From NCBI GenBank assembly GCA_034440575.1, contig JAOTOL010001661.1, forward strand, positions 3,628,001-3,692,000: a DNA stretch of 64,000 nucleotides, in the 5' to 3' direction. Under the pieces are notes generated by a model. It saw only the letters and a program-made list of their open reading frames with translations. It was not told the DNA's origin and searched no databases. How positions within the stretch are numbered: position 1 is the first letter of the stretch; each line of letters starts with the position of its first letter. Source of the DNA: Imbricaverruca yamaguchii. Lineage: Eukaryota > Arthropoda > Thecostraca > Neoverrucidae. Positions 31,798-43,600 of this stretch are shown here, in pieces. The position numbers and the translations under genes were made by a program.

Positions 31798-34700
31798 ATG
31801 GTTCGGTACTGTGAGCAGGTGATAACCTTCCAACATCCATGGCATGAAGTGGCTCAAGCTTTCTGGAACAGATACCCAAATCCACACAGGTTTGTTCCCA
31901 GTCTGTATGAACATATGCTATTTGAACAGGTGTTAACACTAGAACTGACACTAGAAATGGGAATTGGCAAGGCCTAAAGTCTGGTCAGCTACACTGAAAA
32001 ATATGGCACTTTTGATGAGATCTCATCAGCACAGAGTGGGTGGCCAGATGTGCAGCTGGTGCTGGGATGGGTGCCTGATGCTGGCCTGACAATTCACTGA
32101 CATAATCAGCACCATCAAGCAATCAACAAATGTCACAGATGTCAGGACATTGTTTCCACTGTCCAGAAGGCTTGAAGTTATTTTGTTTGGTTCACCAGTG
32201 GCTGTTGGAATTTAGCTAGGTTTTGTCAGTGGAACCACCCATTGCATACATCAGCACACAAATAAGCACAGAAAATGGAAGATAAGCAGTGTGCTACGAT
32301 TATCTCAGTTGATACTGCCAAATTTGTTTTCTGTGTAAAAGTTAACTGCTATAAAATTCAGTTTATTTTCCCATGTGGTTCAAATTTTGGCATGAGAGGT
32401 GTGGTAGATTATGCTTTAATCATGTTCTATGTGCATGCTTGTTTTCATTTGATGTGAAGGATGTATTTATGAAGAAAACTTGCTTGTCTTAATATGAGGA
32501 AATACTTATGGCATCAGATATGTACTTACTCAAGTAGAGGAGATCAAGGGGTGATATGATTGGAATGTATAGTATTATTAAAGGGTTAAATCAGGTCAAT
32601 CTGAATGTTGCCCTTCTATTTAGACTATCACATAGGAGTCATCAGGTTAGACAAATGAAGATGATTTCATCAATTACCATCAATTCAGGTTAGATGAATC
32701 ACACATAAGTGACAACAGGTCTTTGGTCAAAGGATTGTTGATCAGCAGATTACTTTGCTTGCTGATGTTGTGGAGATTCCCTCATTTAATTTTTTAACAA
32801 TAGGGTGAATAACATTTAGGCTGCAAAATCTTGTTTTTTGGTTATAAGTAGTGATGGGTGGGGTGACATATATGCTATGATATATTGAGTAGGTGTGCAC
32901 TGCACATGCCCCTTTAAGCAGGCATTCATGGAGTCTGAACATTATTGGTGGGGCACTCACTCCACACATGTTACATGGGATCAAGTGAATATGGCTCAAA
33001 AGGTGAGGTAGGTAGACATTGATGAGTGTGTGGGATGTTGGTGGATGGATTCTTTAGAATTAGGGATGTGGTGTTGAGTGGGGTGATCAGTGTCGGTTTG
33101 CCAGGTTGTGGTATCTTCCCTTTGTTGACTCAACCTGGATGGGCCCCTGTGGCTCTTATTAGGTCTTATCACTTTATGACCTTATTATGACTTGTGTTCC
33201 TTGATTTACCCATCTCAGGTTTTTTGCATTGGGTGCATGTATTGCAGCCCCCTATTGCAGATTTCTGTGCTCCTGGTGGATTTTGATGAAGATTTTTGCA
33301 ATACCTAGTATATTTCATTGAGTCATTTGCCATAAGTCATAAAGTGTGCAGACTTAATAAGAGACTCAACGGCCCATCCAATTATCTTCCTTTTCTTCAA
33401 AGATTTAATGGTTGATTGAAGAAAAGAGGTAGGACATGTGTTAATTTTGTGATAGTTGACTATCTGCTGTGGCAGGATATGTGCTGATGTTGACATGCTG
33501 TCGCCCTGTCTGCCACCACAGCTCGCACGTGCTCACTGAAGACACAGTGCAGCGTCGGCTGGCAGATGGCTGCCTGCACACTAAGCGCATCGTCACCAAG
33601 ACCAACCGGATGCCCAAGTGGGGCGAGCGCCTACTGTCGGCACGCACAGTGGCCGTACTGGAGGAGTCGGCGTGCGAGCCGGCACGCCGCCGCCTGGTCA
33701 CCCTCACGTACAACCTGGGGCACACACACTTGATGCACGTCACCGAGCGGGTCGAGTACACTGAGCACCCGGACGACTCGAGGCACACGCTGGTGCGCCG
33801 CTGTGCCTGGGTCAGCTCGCCAGTGTTTGGGTTCGGTTATGCGGTTCAGGTGAGATGGTGGACCCTGTAGTGGGGGAGGAAGTTGGCTGATCAGTGCCTT
33901 GTGGTGAGAGAGGAAGTGGACCGGTATCACTGCCCTGCGGTTGGAGATGATATCACCGGGCTGTGGTGGTCGATGTATAGCGTCCTGTGGCAAGACGTGG
34001 TTGACTGATCAGCGCACTTTGGTTCGGGAGAAAGGGAGTCGGTATACAGCAGTGTCCAAATTCATTATCAGCTAGGCATTGGATGTTAATAAATATGTCA
34101 CCACTTTCGCATTAAAGATGTAATTAATTTTTCCCATTGTGCATAATTACAGGATAAATGTATTCTTATGCATAGTTGCACAACTGCACTATCAAGCTAG
34201 GAAACTCATAGGCATCTACATCGAAGGCCAGCTACATCATGATTTGCGTGATGCTACTGATTTATCACAGTGAAAGATACGAAGAATAGGTATGTTTGCT
34301 TCATATACATGTTCTGTTTGTGCTACGTGTCCTGCACCCAGGACAGTGGACAGTTCTACAGGAAGTGGACCGAAATGCAGCGCCCGTTGTAGGGTGGAGG
34401 GGAGGGGGAACGGGCCGATGTACGACGCCCTGTAGTAGGGGATGGAAGCAGGCTGATCAAACCCCTTGTGGTGGGCATGGGAAGTTTGGCCGATATACAG
34501 CGTCCTTTGGCAAGAGGGGAAGTGAGCCGGTATCCAGCGTTCTGTAGTAGGAGAGGGAAGTTGACCGGTATACGGCGTCCTATAGTAGGAGAGGGAAGTG
34601 AGCCGGCGTACAGCGTCCTATGGTAGGAGAGGAAAGTTGACCGATATGTAGTGTCTTGTAGTAGGAGAGGGAAGTGGACTGGTGGCAGCGATACCTTGTG

Positions 34701-36133
34701 GACATCCGTGACTGAGGGTGGTCAGCTGGGCCGATGCCACCCCGACAGCCCCAAATCACCGCTCCAATTCTGAAATGAAGCAGTCACAACGTAAAGTGTC
34801 ATCCAGTCTCCTGGCAACATGCTGACGTGCATTCTCGTTATTCAGGCATTCGGCATCGACAGATTTAAGAAGAACTTGCACAAAACAGTGCTGGGCTTCA
34901 ATCACGTGCTCCATAGAATGTTTCCCCGACAACAGTCAGATGATCATGTGGAGCAGCCGTTGTCTGCCATGGACGCGCGCAAAGAGCGGTATGTCAGCTG
35001 TAATATTGATCGCCTTCATGTAGAGAAATGGTAAAATGCTACATGTGAATTTACAAACAGCCTCAGCTTATCTGACACTTCCCACATCACAATAGCAAGC
35101 AGGTGTGGCTTCAATGAGGATTCCGGATTGACCAAAGTCCAAAAATGTGAGATATCTGGTAAACATTTGGATATATATATATATATGTATATGTGTGTGT
35201 GTGCGTGTGTGTTGGGAGTTTACCAGACACCTGAGATTTCCAGAGCCCAATCCATCTCGGGTTCTTAATGCTTTCTCGTATATATTAAATAATTAGCATT
35301 GCAGTTCCTGACTTTTAGCTCACCAATTTCCATCCAGAAACGATGTACTTGATGGGCAAGAGAGTAGGCCGATCCGACCAACCTTGTCCTGATGAACACG
35401 ATTGAAATTATATTTTGTGGTATGCCTGGAGGCATAGAATGGATACGTCTGGTGGTTTGTAGTGGTTTGATACACCAGTCTGGTAAACGTGTGATGGTGT
35501 ACTGGTCGGGACACCAATATGGTAACTGGTGGTGTAATAGTCGACACATCGTCTGATAACTGTGTGATGGTGTACTGGTCGGGACACCAATATGGTAACT
35601 GTGGTGGTGTAATAGTCGACATATCAGCCTGGTAATCGTGTGGTTGTGTAATGGTCGACATATCAGTCTGGTAACCGCGGATGATTGCGGGTTCGAGGCT
35701 TCCTAGACGATGGATCTCCGGTTTCCGGCTCGATAAATTCCCGGCTCCCCGCGACCATTCGGATTGAAGTCGACTACGTCATGTCGCAGACCAGCTGGTT
35801 ATTGCGTCGTATGAGCTCAATATTCTTAGATGGAAATGTGAAAATAAGTCATGTCAACTGTATCGTGGAAACAGCATTTCATTGGTGACGAACAGTGTGG
35901 CATTGATGTTCTGAATTTGGTTAGCATATGAACTAATGCGACAGCAAAGAACACCATAGAGAGTGCACAGATTTGCCTATGCGGGGTATTGTTTTTGTTT
36001 TGTTAAGTGTTCGGTGTAAAAGATATCGAACTGTGTCTCCAGAATGCGGGAGACGGCGAAGAAGGCGACCGAGCTGGCTAAGTCGAGAGCTGGATCGCTG
36101 GTGGCTGCCTGCGCCGGTCAGGAGTCGCGCTGA
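31798..36133 (+). CDS. prel: PRELI-domain lipid-transfer protein, four coding exons (prel/PRELID1-like)
   Basis: Exons 31798-31889, 33522-33849, 34846-34988 and 36043-36133 join in frame to 217 residues plus stop, close to the 219 of human PRELID1. Donors are GTTTGT, GTGAGA and GTATGT; all acceptors are AG. The N-terminus starts MVRYCEQVITFQHPWHEV and goes on to FWNRYPNPHS, the PRELI/MSF1 opening. Exon 2 gives SHVLTEDTVQRR, KTNRMPKWGERLL and RRCAWVSSPVFGFG. Exon 3 gives AFGIDRFKKN and GFNHVLHRMFP. Exon 4 gives a Lys/Ala-rich tail (ETAKKATELAKSRAGSL), like the LEA-type tail of PRELID1. In that family the protein pairs with TRIAP1/Mdm35 in the mitochondrial intermembrane space and carries phosphatidic acid for cardiolipin synthesis. 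Without the GTATGT splice, exon 3 would run to a stop at 35034; the spliced form fits the family better. Convergent with the BAZ2-like gene. Confidence 0.93.
33855..34690 (+). repeat. degenerate minisatellite in prel intron 2
   Basis: Units of roughly 35-45 bp, close to GTCCTATAGTAGGAGAGGGA plus AGTGAGCCGGTATACAGC, begin just after the exon-2 donor (33855-34060). They resume at about 34340-34690 after an AT-rich gap. Copies are diverged. Confidence 0.75.
35465..35690 (+). repeat. minisatellite in prel intron 3
   Basis: About four or five imperfect units containing GGTGTAATAGTCGACATATC and CTGGTAA(C/T)(C/T)G, or the related GTGTACTGGTCGGGACACC. The unit is near 50 bp and gives spurious open frames on the minus strand. 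Confidence 0.7.
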
Positions 36134-36404
36134 TGACTGCTCATCCGTGCCGACTGATGGGTCACTGCCCACTGCCCGGTGTTGGGCCCAGTCGTCTCCT
36201 CGAGTGATATCTTCCTGCCAGTACCGGCTCCGCCGGCCGGGCTCGGACTGGGACAGGGCGCGCGCCTGGCGCCGCTCCAGCCAGGCATTTGATTCCCGGT
36301 GGGAGAGGTGGAGACGTGAAGCAGCGCAGCTGATGTAGGTGTGCGATGGTTAGTTCCCGTACTGCCGCGGACTGCCGCCCACCGATAGGCATTGCTGACG
36401 TAGC

Positions 36405-36775
36405 TGACTGCCAACTGTGGCATAGTGTCGCCAGGGATGACACTACCGACGGCCAACTATGGCATAGTGTCGCTAGGGTTGACACTATTGACAGCCAACT
36501 GTGGCATGGTGTCGCTAGGGCTGACAATACTGACGGCCAACTGTGGCATAGTGTCGCCAGGGCTGACACTACTGACGGCCCACTGCGGCATAGTGTCGCT
36601 TGGGTTGACACTATTGACAGCCAACTGTGGCATAGTGTCGCTAGGGTTGACACTACTGACTGCCAACTGTGGCATAGTGTCGCCAGGGCTGACACTACTG
36701 ACGGCCCACTGCGGCATAGTGTCGCTAGGGTTGACACTATTGACGGCCAACTGTGGTACAGTGTTGCTATGGCTG
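36405..36775 (+). repeat. 42-bp minisatellite downstream of prel
   Basis: About nine copies of a unit beginning GCCAACTGTGGCATAGTGTC and continuing GCTAGGGTTGACACTATTGA plus CA. It starts about 270 bases after the prel stop, so it may lie in the 3' UTR. Since 42 is divisible by three, several frames stay open on both strands; none is a gene. Confidence 0.93.
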
Positions 36776-37424
36776 GCTTTCACTTCGCTTCGTAGTTACA
36801 GTTGGACCATGGGCACGATGATCGTAGAAGCGTAGCATTTCTACAGGTGCGTGAAGACCCTTTTTGTACAGAAACGTATTGGTTGAAACCTTGATTGTGA
36901 ATGAATGTCACGGGCTTTGTGATGTTTAATCTAATTGTTTAATCTCGCGTGTGATGCGACATAGTTGACAACTTGGGCGGCTGGACAAATATGTCGATGG
37001 GAATATTGCCGAATGCATTTGCCAAAGTGGGAGTGGCGTATTTCCGAGATGTCGCTGCCACTTGTATCATACTAATTTCTCCGTTCGGATGGCGGCTAGC
37101 TAGCATGCACTCCGGCCGTGGACAGACCTGGCGTTGTGGAGCCAGCGGCATGCATACCTTCAATGATGTTTCGTAAAGCTTATTTAGTTTAGTTTAGTTT
37201 ATTACATGTTTATTTAGTTTATTACATGTACAAAGGAGTAGATATGGAGGCCACGTCCTGTCGATAACGAAGTAGCAATAACTCTGAAGTTCATTTGCAC
37301 CTGGTGCTGCACAGCGTCCTGACTTAGTTGGCCAGTATGTTGTGCAGTTTATGAACTAATTGCTGAGAAGACATTGATATATAATATATGTGTATGATAT
37401 ATAATATATATAGTATACATAATG
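36776..37424. other. intergenic, nothing recognised
   Basis: AT-rich, with a short TTTAGTTTAGTTTA repeat near 37180. No gene was recognised. Confidence 0.35.
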
Positions 37425-37712
<288 letters not shown>

Positions 37713-39353
37713 TGTGTGGGGGGATGTATATTGCCGCCTAGCTATGGCTTTGTCATGGCCGATTGTTTTCAATATATGCCTGTCTTTATGAAGTGTTCAG
37801 TGCGGTGTCTTGTTTTCATCTCTGTAAATCGACAGTGCTTGGTCCTAGATCGCACTTCGATAACTTGGCAGTTTCCAGCATGCCTTAATTCATCACTGAT
37901 CGTCCTCAGTATGCAGATGTTGATTCGTGGATGCCGTATGTTGATATGTTGATACTCAGTATGCAGATGTTCGTTTCAGATTGTCCTCACAGGATAGACC
38001 TAAACTGGAAACCAACTAAACAGGTTGTTAAGCGAATGGTGTGATTTGCGCTGAAATATGTAACTGAAGTAAACCGAAGCTGATTTGCGCTCTAGAGCCC
38101 AATTAACGAACCAACCAACGGAAGCCGCGGTGTATATCATTCGCCGTGTGTCCAACGACCTCAGAGATGCCTTGGCTGCGGCAATGTTCGAACGATACGG
38201 TAAGTGCATCCGTATGGACGGCGACGCCTCCGGGGTCACGTCTCGTAAGCATTAGCTAGCTATGGCAGGTGCCTAATGCAACTTGTTGGCGCCATTTTGA
38301 CAGTCTGCTCGAAGTTACATCCTGATGGCCAGCTGATATGTGGTTACACCATACACCGCTCTGGCTGTGCTACCGAGGACTACGAAATTAATCGTTAAGT
38401 ATGGGAGGTCAAGTTGGCGGTACATATACGTGCCCGGGCTTGTTTGGGAACATTGCACGTGCCATTATCCACCTAATTAAATGCTACGTACGCTGGATTT
38501 ATGAGCCAGACATGGTATTTGTTTACGTGTCGCTAACGTTAAGAAGCGTAGAGGGCATGCTGCATTAGGTTACCTGAGATTCCTAGCGCAAATTCGGATT
38601 GGTAATTGAGAGAAGGCTGGTCGGTATCCGCACACTTGGAGCAATTTTGAGAGCTTCCTCGAGCCGTACCAGAACGTGTGCTACGCCAGAGGTGGGCACC
38701 AGAATTCCCTAGAGTTGTTGGGGTGTCACCCCTACCATTCCAGAGAGGTTTCTAAAATAGTCGGAAGATTAAAGTTGTGCATTTTCGTCACCCCATGCAC
38801 GTAAACAAAATTAATACAAATACTGTATCAAACTAAAATCAGATGATTGGATCCAGGAGCCGAAACCCGAGAATGCGAAAAAGCCTAATTCGCTAGGAGG
38901 AAGCAGGTTTTCTGGAGTACACGAACTGCGTGAGGCCTCCAAGCATGTGTTCGTTCCCTTCGAACCGCCACTCCGGCCCTGACCGCCTGCTGTGGTCTGT
39001 GTATGTCAAACAGCTGGATGAGCTGCTGAACTGATGAATGGAGCGACAGCCGAGTCTGACCGACGCTGTCGAGTGGTAACGCTCGCTGCCAGACCATTGT
39101 GGAAATGAGCTCGTCTGGTGGGTTACCCGTGGATTCGAATATGGTACCTGCAACGTGGCAGTTTCGCGCAAGAATCCCACGCCTGCTCCCGCGCACCAAG
39201 CCTAACACACAGCGGCAAGAAACTGGGAAATATATTTAGGATAATCGAATACCACCGACATGATACACAGTTGACACTTCATATACAGCAGTCACACACA
39301 CACACACGAGCGGGCCCGTAAACAACAGATGGCGCGCTGCGCGGCTGGCGAGG
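37713..39353. other. intergenic between the two convergent genes, no confident gene
   Basis: No domain or conserved motif was recognised. A roughly 60-codon open stretch at about 38075-38257 with a donor-like GTAAGT is discussed under rejected items. Confidence 0.35.
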
Positions 39354-39975
39354 CCGACGGCCTACGGCAACCGGCTCGGAGCACCGGCATCGTACAGGCC
39401 GACGGCAACCGGCTCGGAACACCAGCATCGTACAAGCCGACGGCCTACATCAAGCGGCTCGGAGCACCGGCATCGTACAGGCCGACGGCCTACGGCAACC
39501 GGCTCGGAGCACCGGCATCGTACAGGCCGACGGCCTACGGCAACCGGCTCGGAGCACCGGCATCGTACAGGCCGACGGCAACCGGCTCGGAGCACCGGCA
39601 TCGTACAGGCCGACGGCCTACGGCAACCGGCTCGGAACACCAGCATCGTACGGGCCGACGGCCTACGGCAACCGGCTCGGAGCACCAGCATCGTACAGGC
39701 CGACGGCCCACGGCAACCGGCTCGGAGCACCGGCATCGTACAGGCCGACGGCCTACATCAACCGGCTCGGAGCACCGGCATCGTACAGGCCGACAGCCTA
39801 CGGCAACCGGCTCGGAGCACCAGCATCGTACAGGCCGACGGCCTACGGCAACCGGCTCGGAGCACCGGCATCGTACAGGCCGACGGCCTACATCAACCGG
39901 CTCGGAGCACCGGCATCGTACAGGCCGACGGCCCACGGCAACCGGCTCGGAGCACCGGCATCGTACAGGCCGACC
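39354..39975 (+). repeat. GC-rich 45/36-bp minisatellite downstream of the BAZ2-like gene
   Basis: About 14-15 copies of a unit containing GGCAACCGGCTCGGAGCACC and GGCATCGTACAGGCCGACGG. The full unit is 45 bp and a shortened version 36 bp, both multiples of three, so long frames are open on both strands. No conserved domain; not called as coding. Confidence 0.93.
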
Positions 39976-40478
39976 CACCCACATCCCACTGCCCGAGGAC
40001 GAGCATCCCACGGCCAACGGCCATCGGCAGGAGCATTCTACAGGTGTCGGGATGAGCATCCGAGAGCCGACAGTCAGGCACATCTGGTTATACGGATAAT
40101 TATTTACACACACTAGACCATGTGTGGGAGAGCAGCGAGATGTTACAAAAAGAAAATAAATAACCGATGGATGGCGAGCTCCAATAGCTGCATTGTCGCA
40201 TGACTGGGCGGGTACGGCCGCGACACGCCCACTCTCAGAGTATCAGAACTTGCATGATCTGAGTAAAGCGACGAGTACAAACAGACACTACAAAATACCT
40301 GATCTCATTTATCTAGCTCCAGGAATCAACATGCCTAGTCTAACATGGATTTGTACACGACTATGATCCACCTGCGGAAAGACCTAGACGGGCTGTATCG
40401 GTGCTGGCCGCCGGCTGGTTACAGCAGCCACCGACCACCGCCCGACACAAACAACGCTGTAACAAGTGCGCCGCGTAT
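39976..40478. other. 3' flank or 3' UTR region of the BAZ2-like gene
   Basis: Lies downstream (minus-strand sense) of the bromodomain stop. I found no clear minus-strand AATAAA, so the 3' end of the transcript is not placed. Confidence 0.35.
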
Positions 40479-40629
40479 TCATTGTATGCTCAACTCCAGC
40501 CATCGCGCCTCGAACTGGTCGCGCATCGCGTGACCCGCCTTACCCACCGGCGAGTCGTCTTCGTTGAACGTTTCACAGTTGTCGAAGATGATGCGCATGT
40601 CAGTAAGAAACTCGTCCCTGCCCTTGTAC
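40479..40629 (-). CDS. BAZ2B: BAZ2-like terminal exon: second half of bromodomain
   Basis: It starts after a CATCCACAG acceptor, completing a split Val codon, and reads [15 protein letters not shown], then [20 protein letters not shown]. The Asn of FNEDD is the conserved acetyl-lysine-binding residue of BAZ2 bromodomains. It ends ARWLELSIQ with TGA at 40479-40481. I take it as the last exon because the domain is complete and a stop follows at once. Confidence 0.92.
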
Positions 40630-43600
40630 CTGTGGATGCGAGTCGCCACCGATTACGGGTCGCAGTGGGACAGATTATCACGGTGCCGTTGCGAGTGTTA
40701 CAACGCTACATCCTGTGAGTGCTGAGGGTGCGTTCACTACATCGACAGTCTGCCCCACAAGCATGACAAAATGTGCACTGGAGTAATACGAAGGGCCAAT
40801 GGGGTCTCTGGTCTTGAACGTCCTATAATGAGAACCAAAATGTTACAGCAATCGCACTTAATTCAACATGCAGAGAAGGTTCTTCATCCAGAAGATAATA
40901 TAAATATATTACAATTTAAAAAGTTAATGAGGAAGTGCTATTAAGAAAATTTAACTCGTCCCCCCCCCCATAAGATGCATATTTCACGCAGATCCTCTTA
41001 TGTCAGGAGTGTTTATGGACGGGCGCTTTATATATTTTTTTTCCGGAACTGTTGGGAATATTGCACAATCATACCAGTCATCTCACAAAAATTGCAATCG
41101 TGTATAACATCGCTACATCGACGTGTATAGGCATGTGAAAGCATCACCATAGCAGCCAAAATATCCCATGCAAAAGAATAACTGTGTTTTTGTGTATTCT
41201 TGACAAATTACGACTAAATAGAAATAAGGATCCTTCCAGAAATTACAACAGAATACGGATGTCGATATCAACAACATGCAATATCATCAACGACCATATG
41301 CAAATCGCCCTTGGTTGGCCACTGATCGCGGACATAATTTTATATGGCTAATCAATTAATTCATATGAACGTGCCCCGCGAAATAATGGAATGTGGTAAA
41401 CTTGACGTGAGCCGGACATTTCACCGCTAGTACCGTTGAATTTAACAAGGTTAATGGGGTGAACCATTTTTTTGCAACCGATCCACCTAGAACATTTTCG
41501 AGATAACCGGGTAAAAAATAAACACGGAGACAAAATAGAATGACGACATTCCGAGATAACGCAAACATGCCACTTTACACTTGTATATGCTTCTTACTGG
41601 TTTTGAGCAATGCTCTCTTCCCACCACCGCGCTCCCCATTTATAAGAAACAAAGTTTAACTTGCAACTCCATTTGAAAACTAAGTACAAAAGTCGTGTCT
41701 CCAATCACTGTTTACGTGGATCACCCAATGGCGCCAGAGCAATTGTGATCCGCATGCGTCATTCTGTTTCGGAGAGATCGGAATGTGGCTTTTGAAGGGT
41801 TTCTTAAGCGAGACTTAAGCGCACTTAGTTTTTTTCAGGGCGTACCTATACAATTTCCTCCACTTGTTCAGGCAAAAGGATGTATTTCCTGTAGTTTTAT
41901 TCATTCTGCAATGGCATAATGAGGCATCTTGAACAAAATACTTTTTGGTTCTTTATCAAGATAATTCTCGATTCTCCGCTGAAATCCTGCATCGTTCCCT
42001 GTGATATCATTTGCACAGGCAAAAAGACTCCTCGGTCATCATACGCATTTTTGCCACTTCTTCTGTCTGCCCGAGTTCCCCTTCCGTGCTGATGGTGACG
42101 AAAGAACCCGCCTCACGAGATACCTCCTTTTGTCGGAGAATCACTGCAATACCACAGTGGCAAAAAAGACGTAACCTCCCAGGTATGTGGGCGGGGTGGG
42201 GGCAAACACTATCGGAGTTTGATCCCCCACGGAAACACAACCGACACCCATAGCTGTTAGCAGTTATTCCCAAATATGATTTACTGGATTAAACTATAAG
42301 GAATCAAGACCATCTCGTGTTCGGTGTGACACTTCAAATACTGAGGGCTAACAATACTTCAGAGCAATTACGATAGGCTATGTTTGTATGCAGCACGTTG
42401 TGCATACATTTCCCCTAGCAAAAATACGTATCATCCAGTGACTTTATGCCCGAGTTTTCACCGAAACGTCTTCTTCCCTGAAGACTGGCATTAGCTTGCA
42501 CTGCAAACTGGAAAGCCTTTTTTATACTTTTCTCACAAAAAATTGGATGTGTTAAAAATATTCATGAAAATTTGTCGTCGACAAAGGTTTTAACGACTAC
42601 CTCCTTTTGCCTTCGGGAGGCAAACTGAAAGGACTGCATTTCTGGGCACCCTAAAAGTTAGAAACTGCATTTCTGGGCACGTTAAAGACTAAATTCAGGT
42701 GGTTAATACAGTTGCTGCCGGCAGAATAATTTCAACGATGTGACTGAAGCCGATCTGTAGAATAAATACACTATTTATTTTAATAAATGCATTCCCAAAA
42801 AGATGACATCACATGCGTCATCGAACCGGAGAGTTTCGACACTTTACCCGGGCCACACAAGCATGATAACCTCACAACCGACCATTCTTCTGTCAAGAAG
42901 CCGTGCCCAGGCGCTGCTACTTACACTGATTCGTTGAGACGCTTCTTAATAGTGCTGAGATCCATCGGATTTGGGATGATTTTCTTGTATGTAGGGAACT
43001 GCTTCGTGTTGACAGGCAGCAGGAACGGCCAAGACTCGTCGTGGGATTCCAGCTCAGCTAAAACCGCCTTACACATAGCCATCTCCTTGGCCAGCTGTGT
43101 GCACGGTTCATAGATTACGGGCTGTCCCAACACACAGCCAGTGTACAGGCGGCAGGCTGTCCCAGCACACACAGTCAGTGTACAGGCGAAAGGCTGTCCC
43201 AGCACACACAGTCAGTGTATAGGCGACAGGCTGTCCCAGCACACACAGCCAGTGTACAGGCGACAGGCTGTCCCAGCACACACAGTGTACAGGCGACAGG
43301 CTGTCCCAGCACACACGGTGTACAGGCGACAGGCTGTCCCAGCACACACGGTGTACAGGCGACAGGGTGTCCCAGCACATACAGTCAGTGTACAGGCGAC
43401 AGGCTGTCCCAGCACACACAGCCAATGTACAGGCGACAGGCTGTCCCAGCACACACAGCCAGTGTACAGGCGACAGGCTGTCCCAGCACACACAGTCAGT
43501 GTACAGGCGACAGGCTGTCCCAGCACACACAGACAGTGTACAGGCGACAGGCTGTCCCAGCACACACAGACAGTGTACAGGCGACAGGCTGTCCCAGCAC

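Noticed and set aside
34846..35034. prel exon 3 read through to the stop at 35034
   Set aside because: A strong GTATGT donor at 34989 joins in frame to an exon encoding the Lys/Ala-rich tail expected for the family, so the spliced version is preferred.
38075..38257. Possible coding exon reading EAAVYIIRRVSNDLRDALAA with a donor-like GTAAGT at about 38200
   Set aside because: The frame looks protein-like, but I recognise no family, the acceptor is unclear and no partner exon was found.
39329..40099. 256-codon plus-strand and 192-codon minus-strand frames
   Set aside because: Both derive from the 45/36-bp GC-rich array. No domain or signal peptide is visible, so it is not called as a gene.
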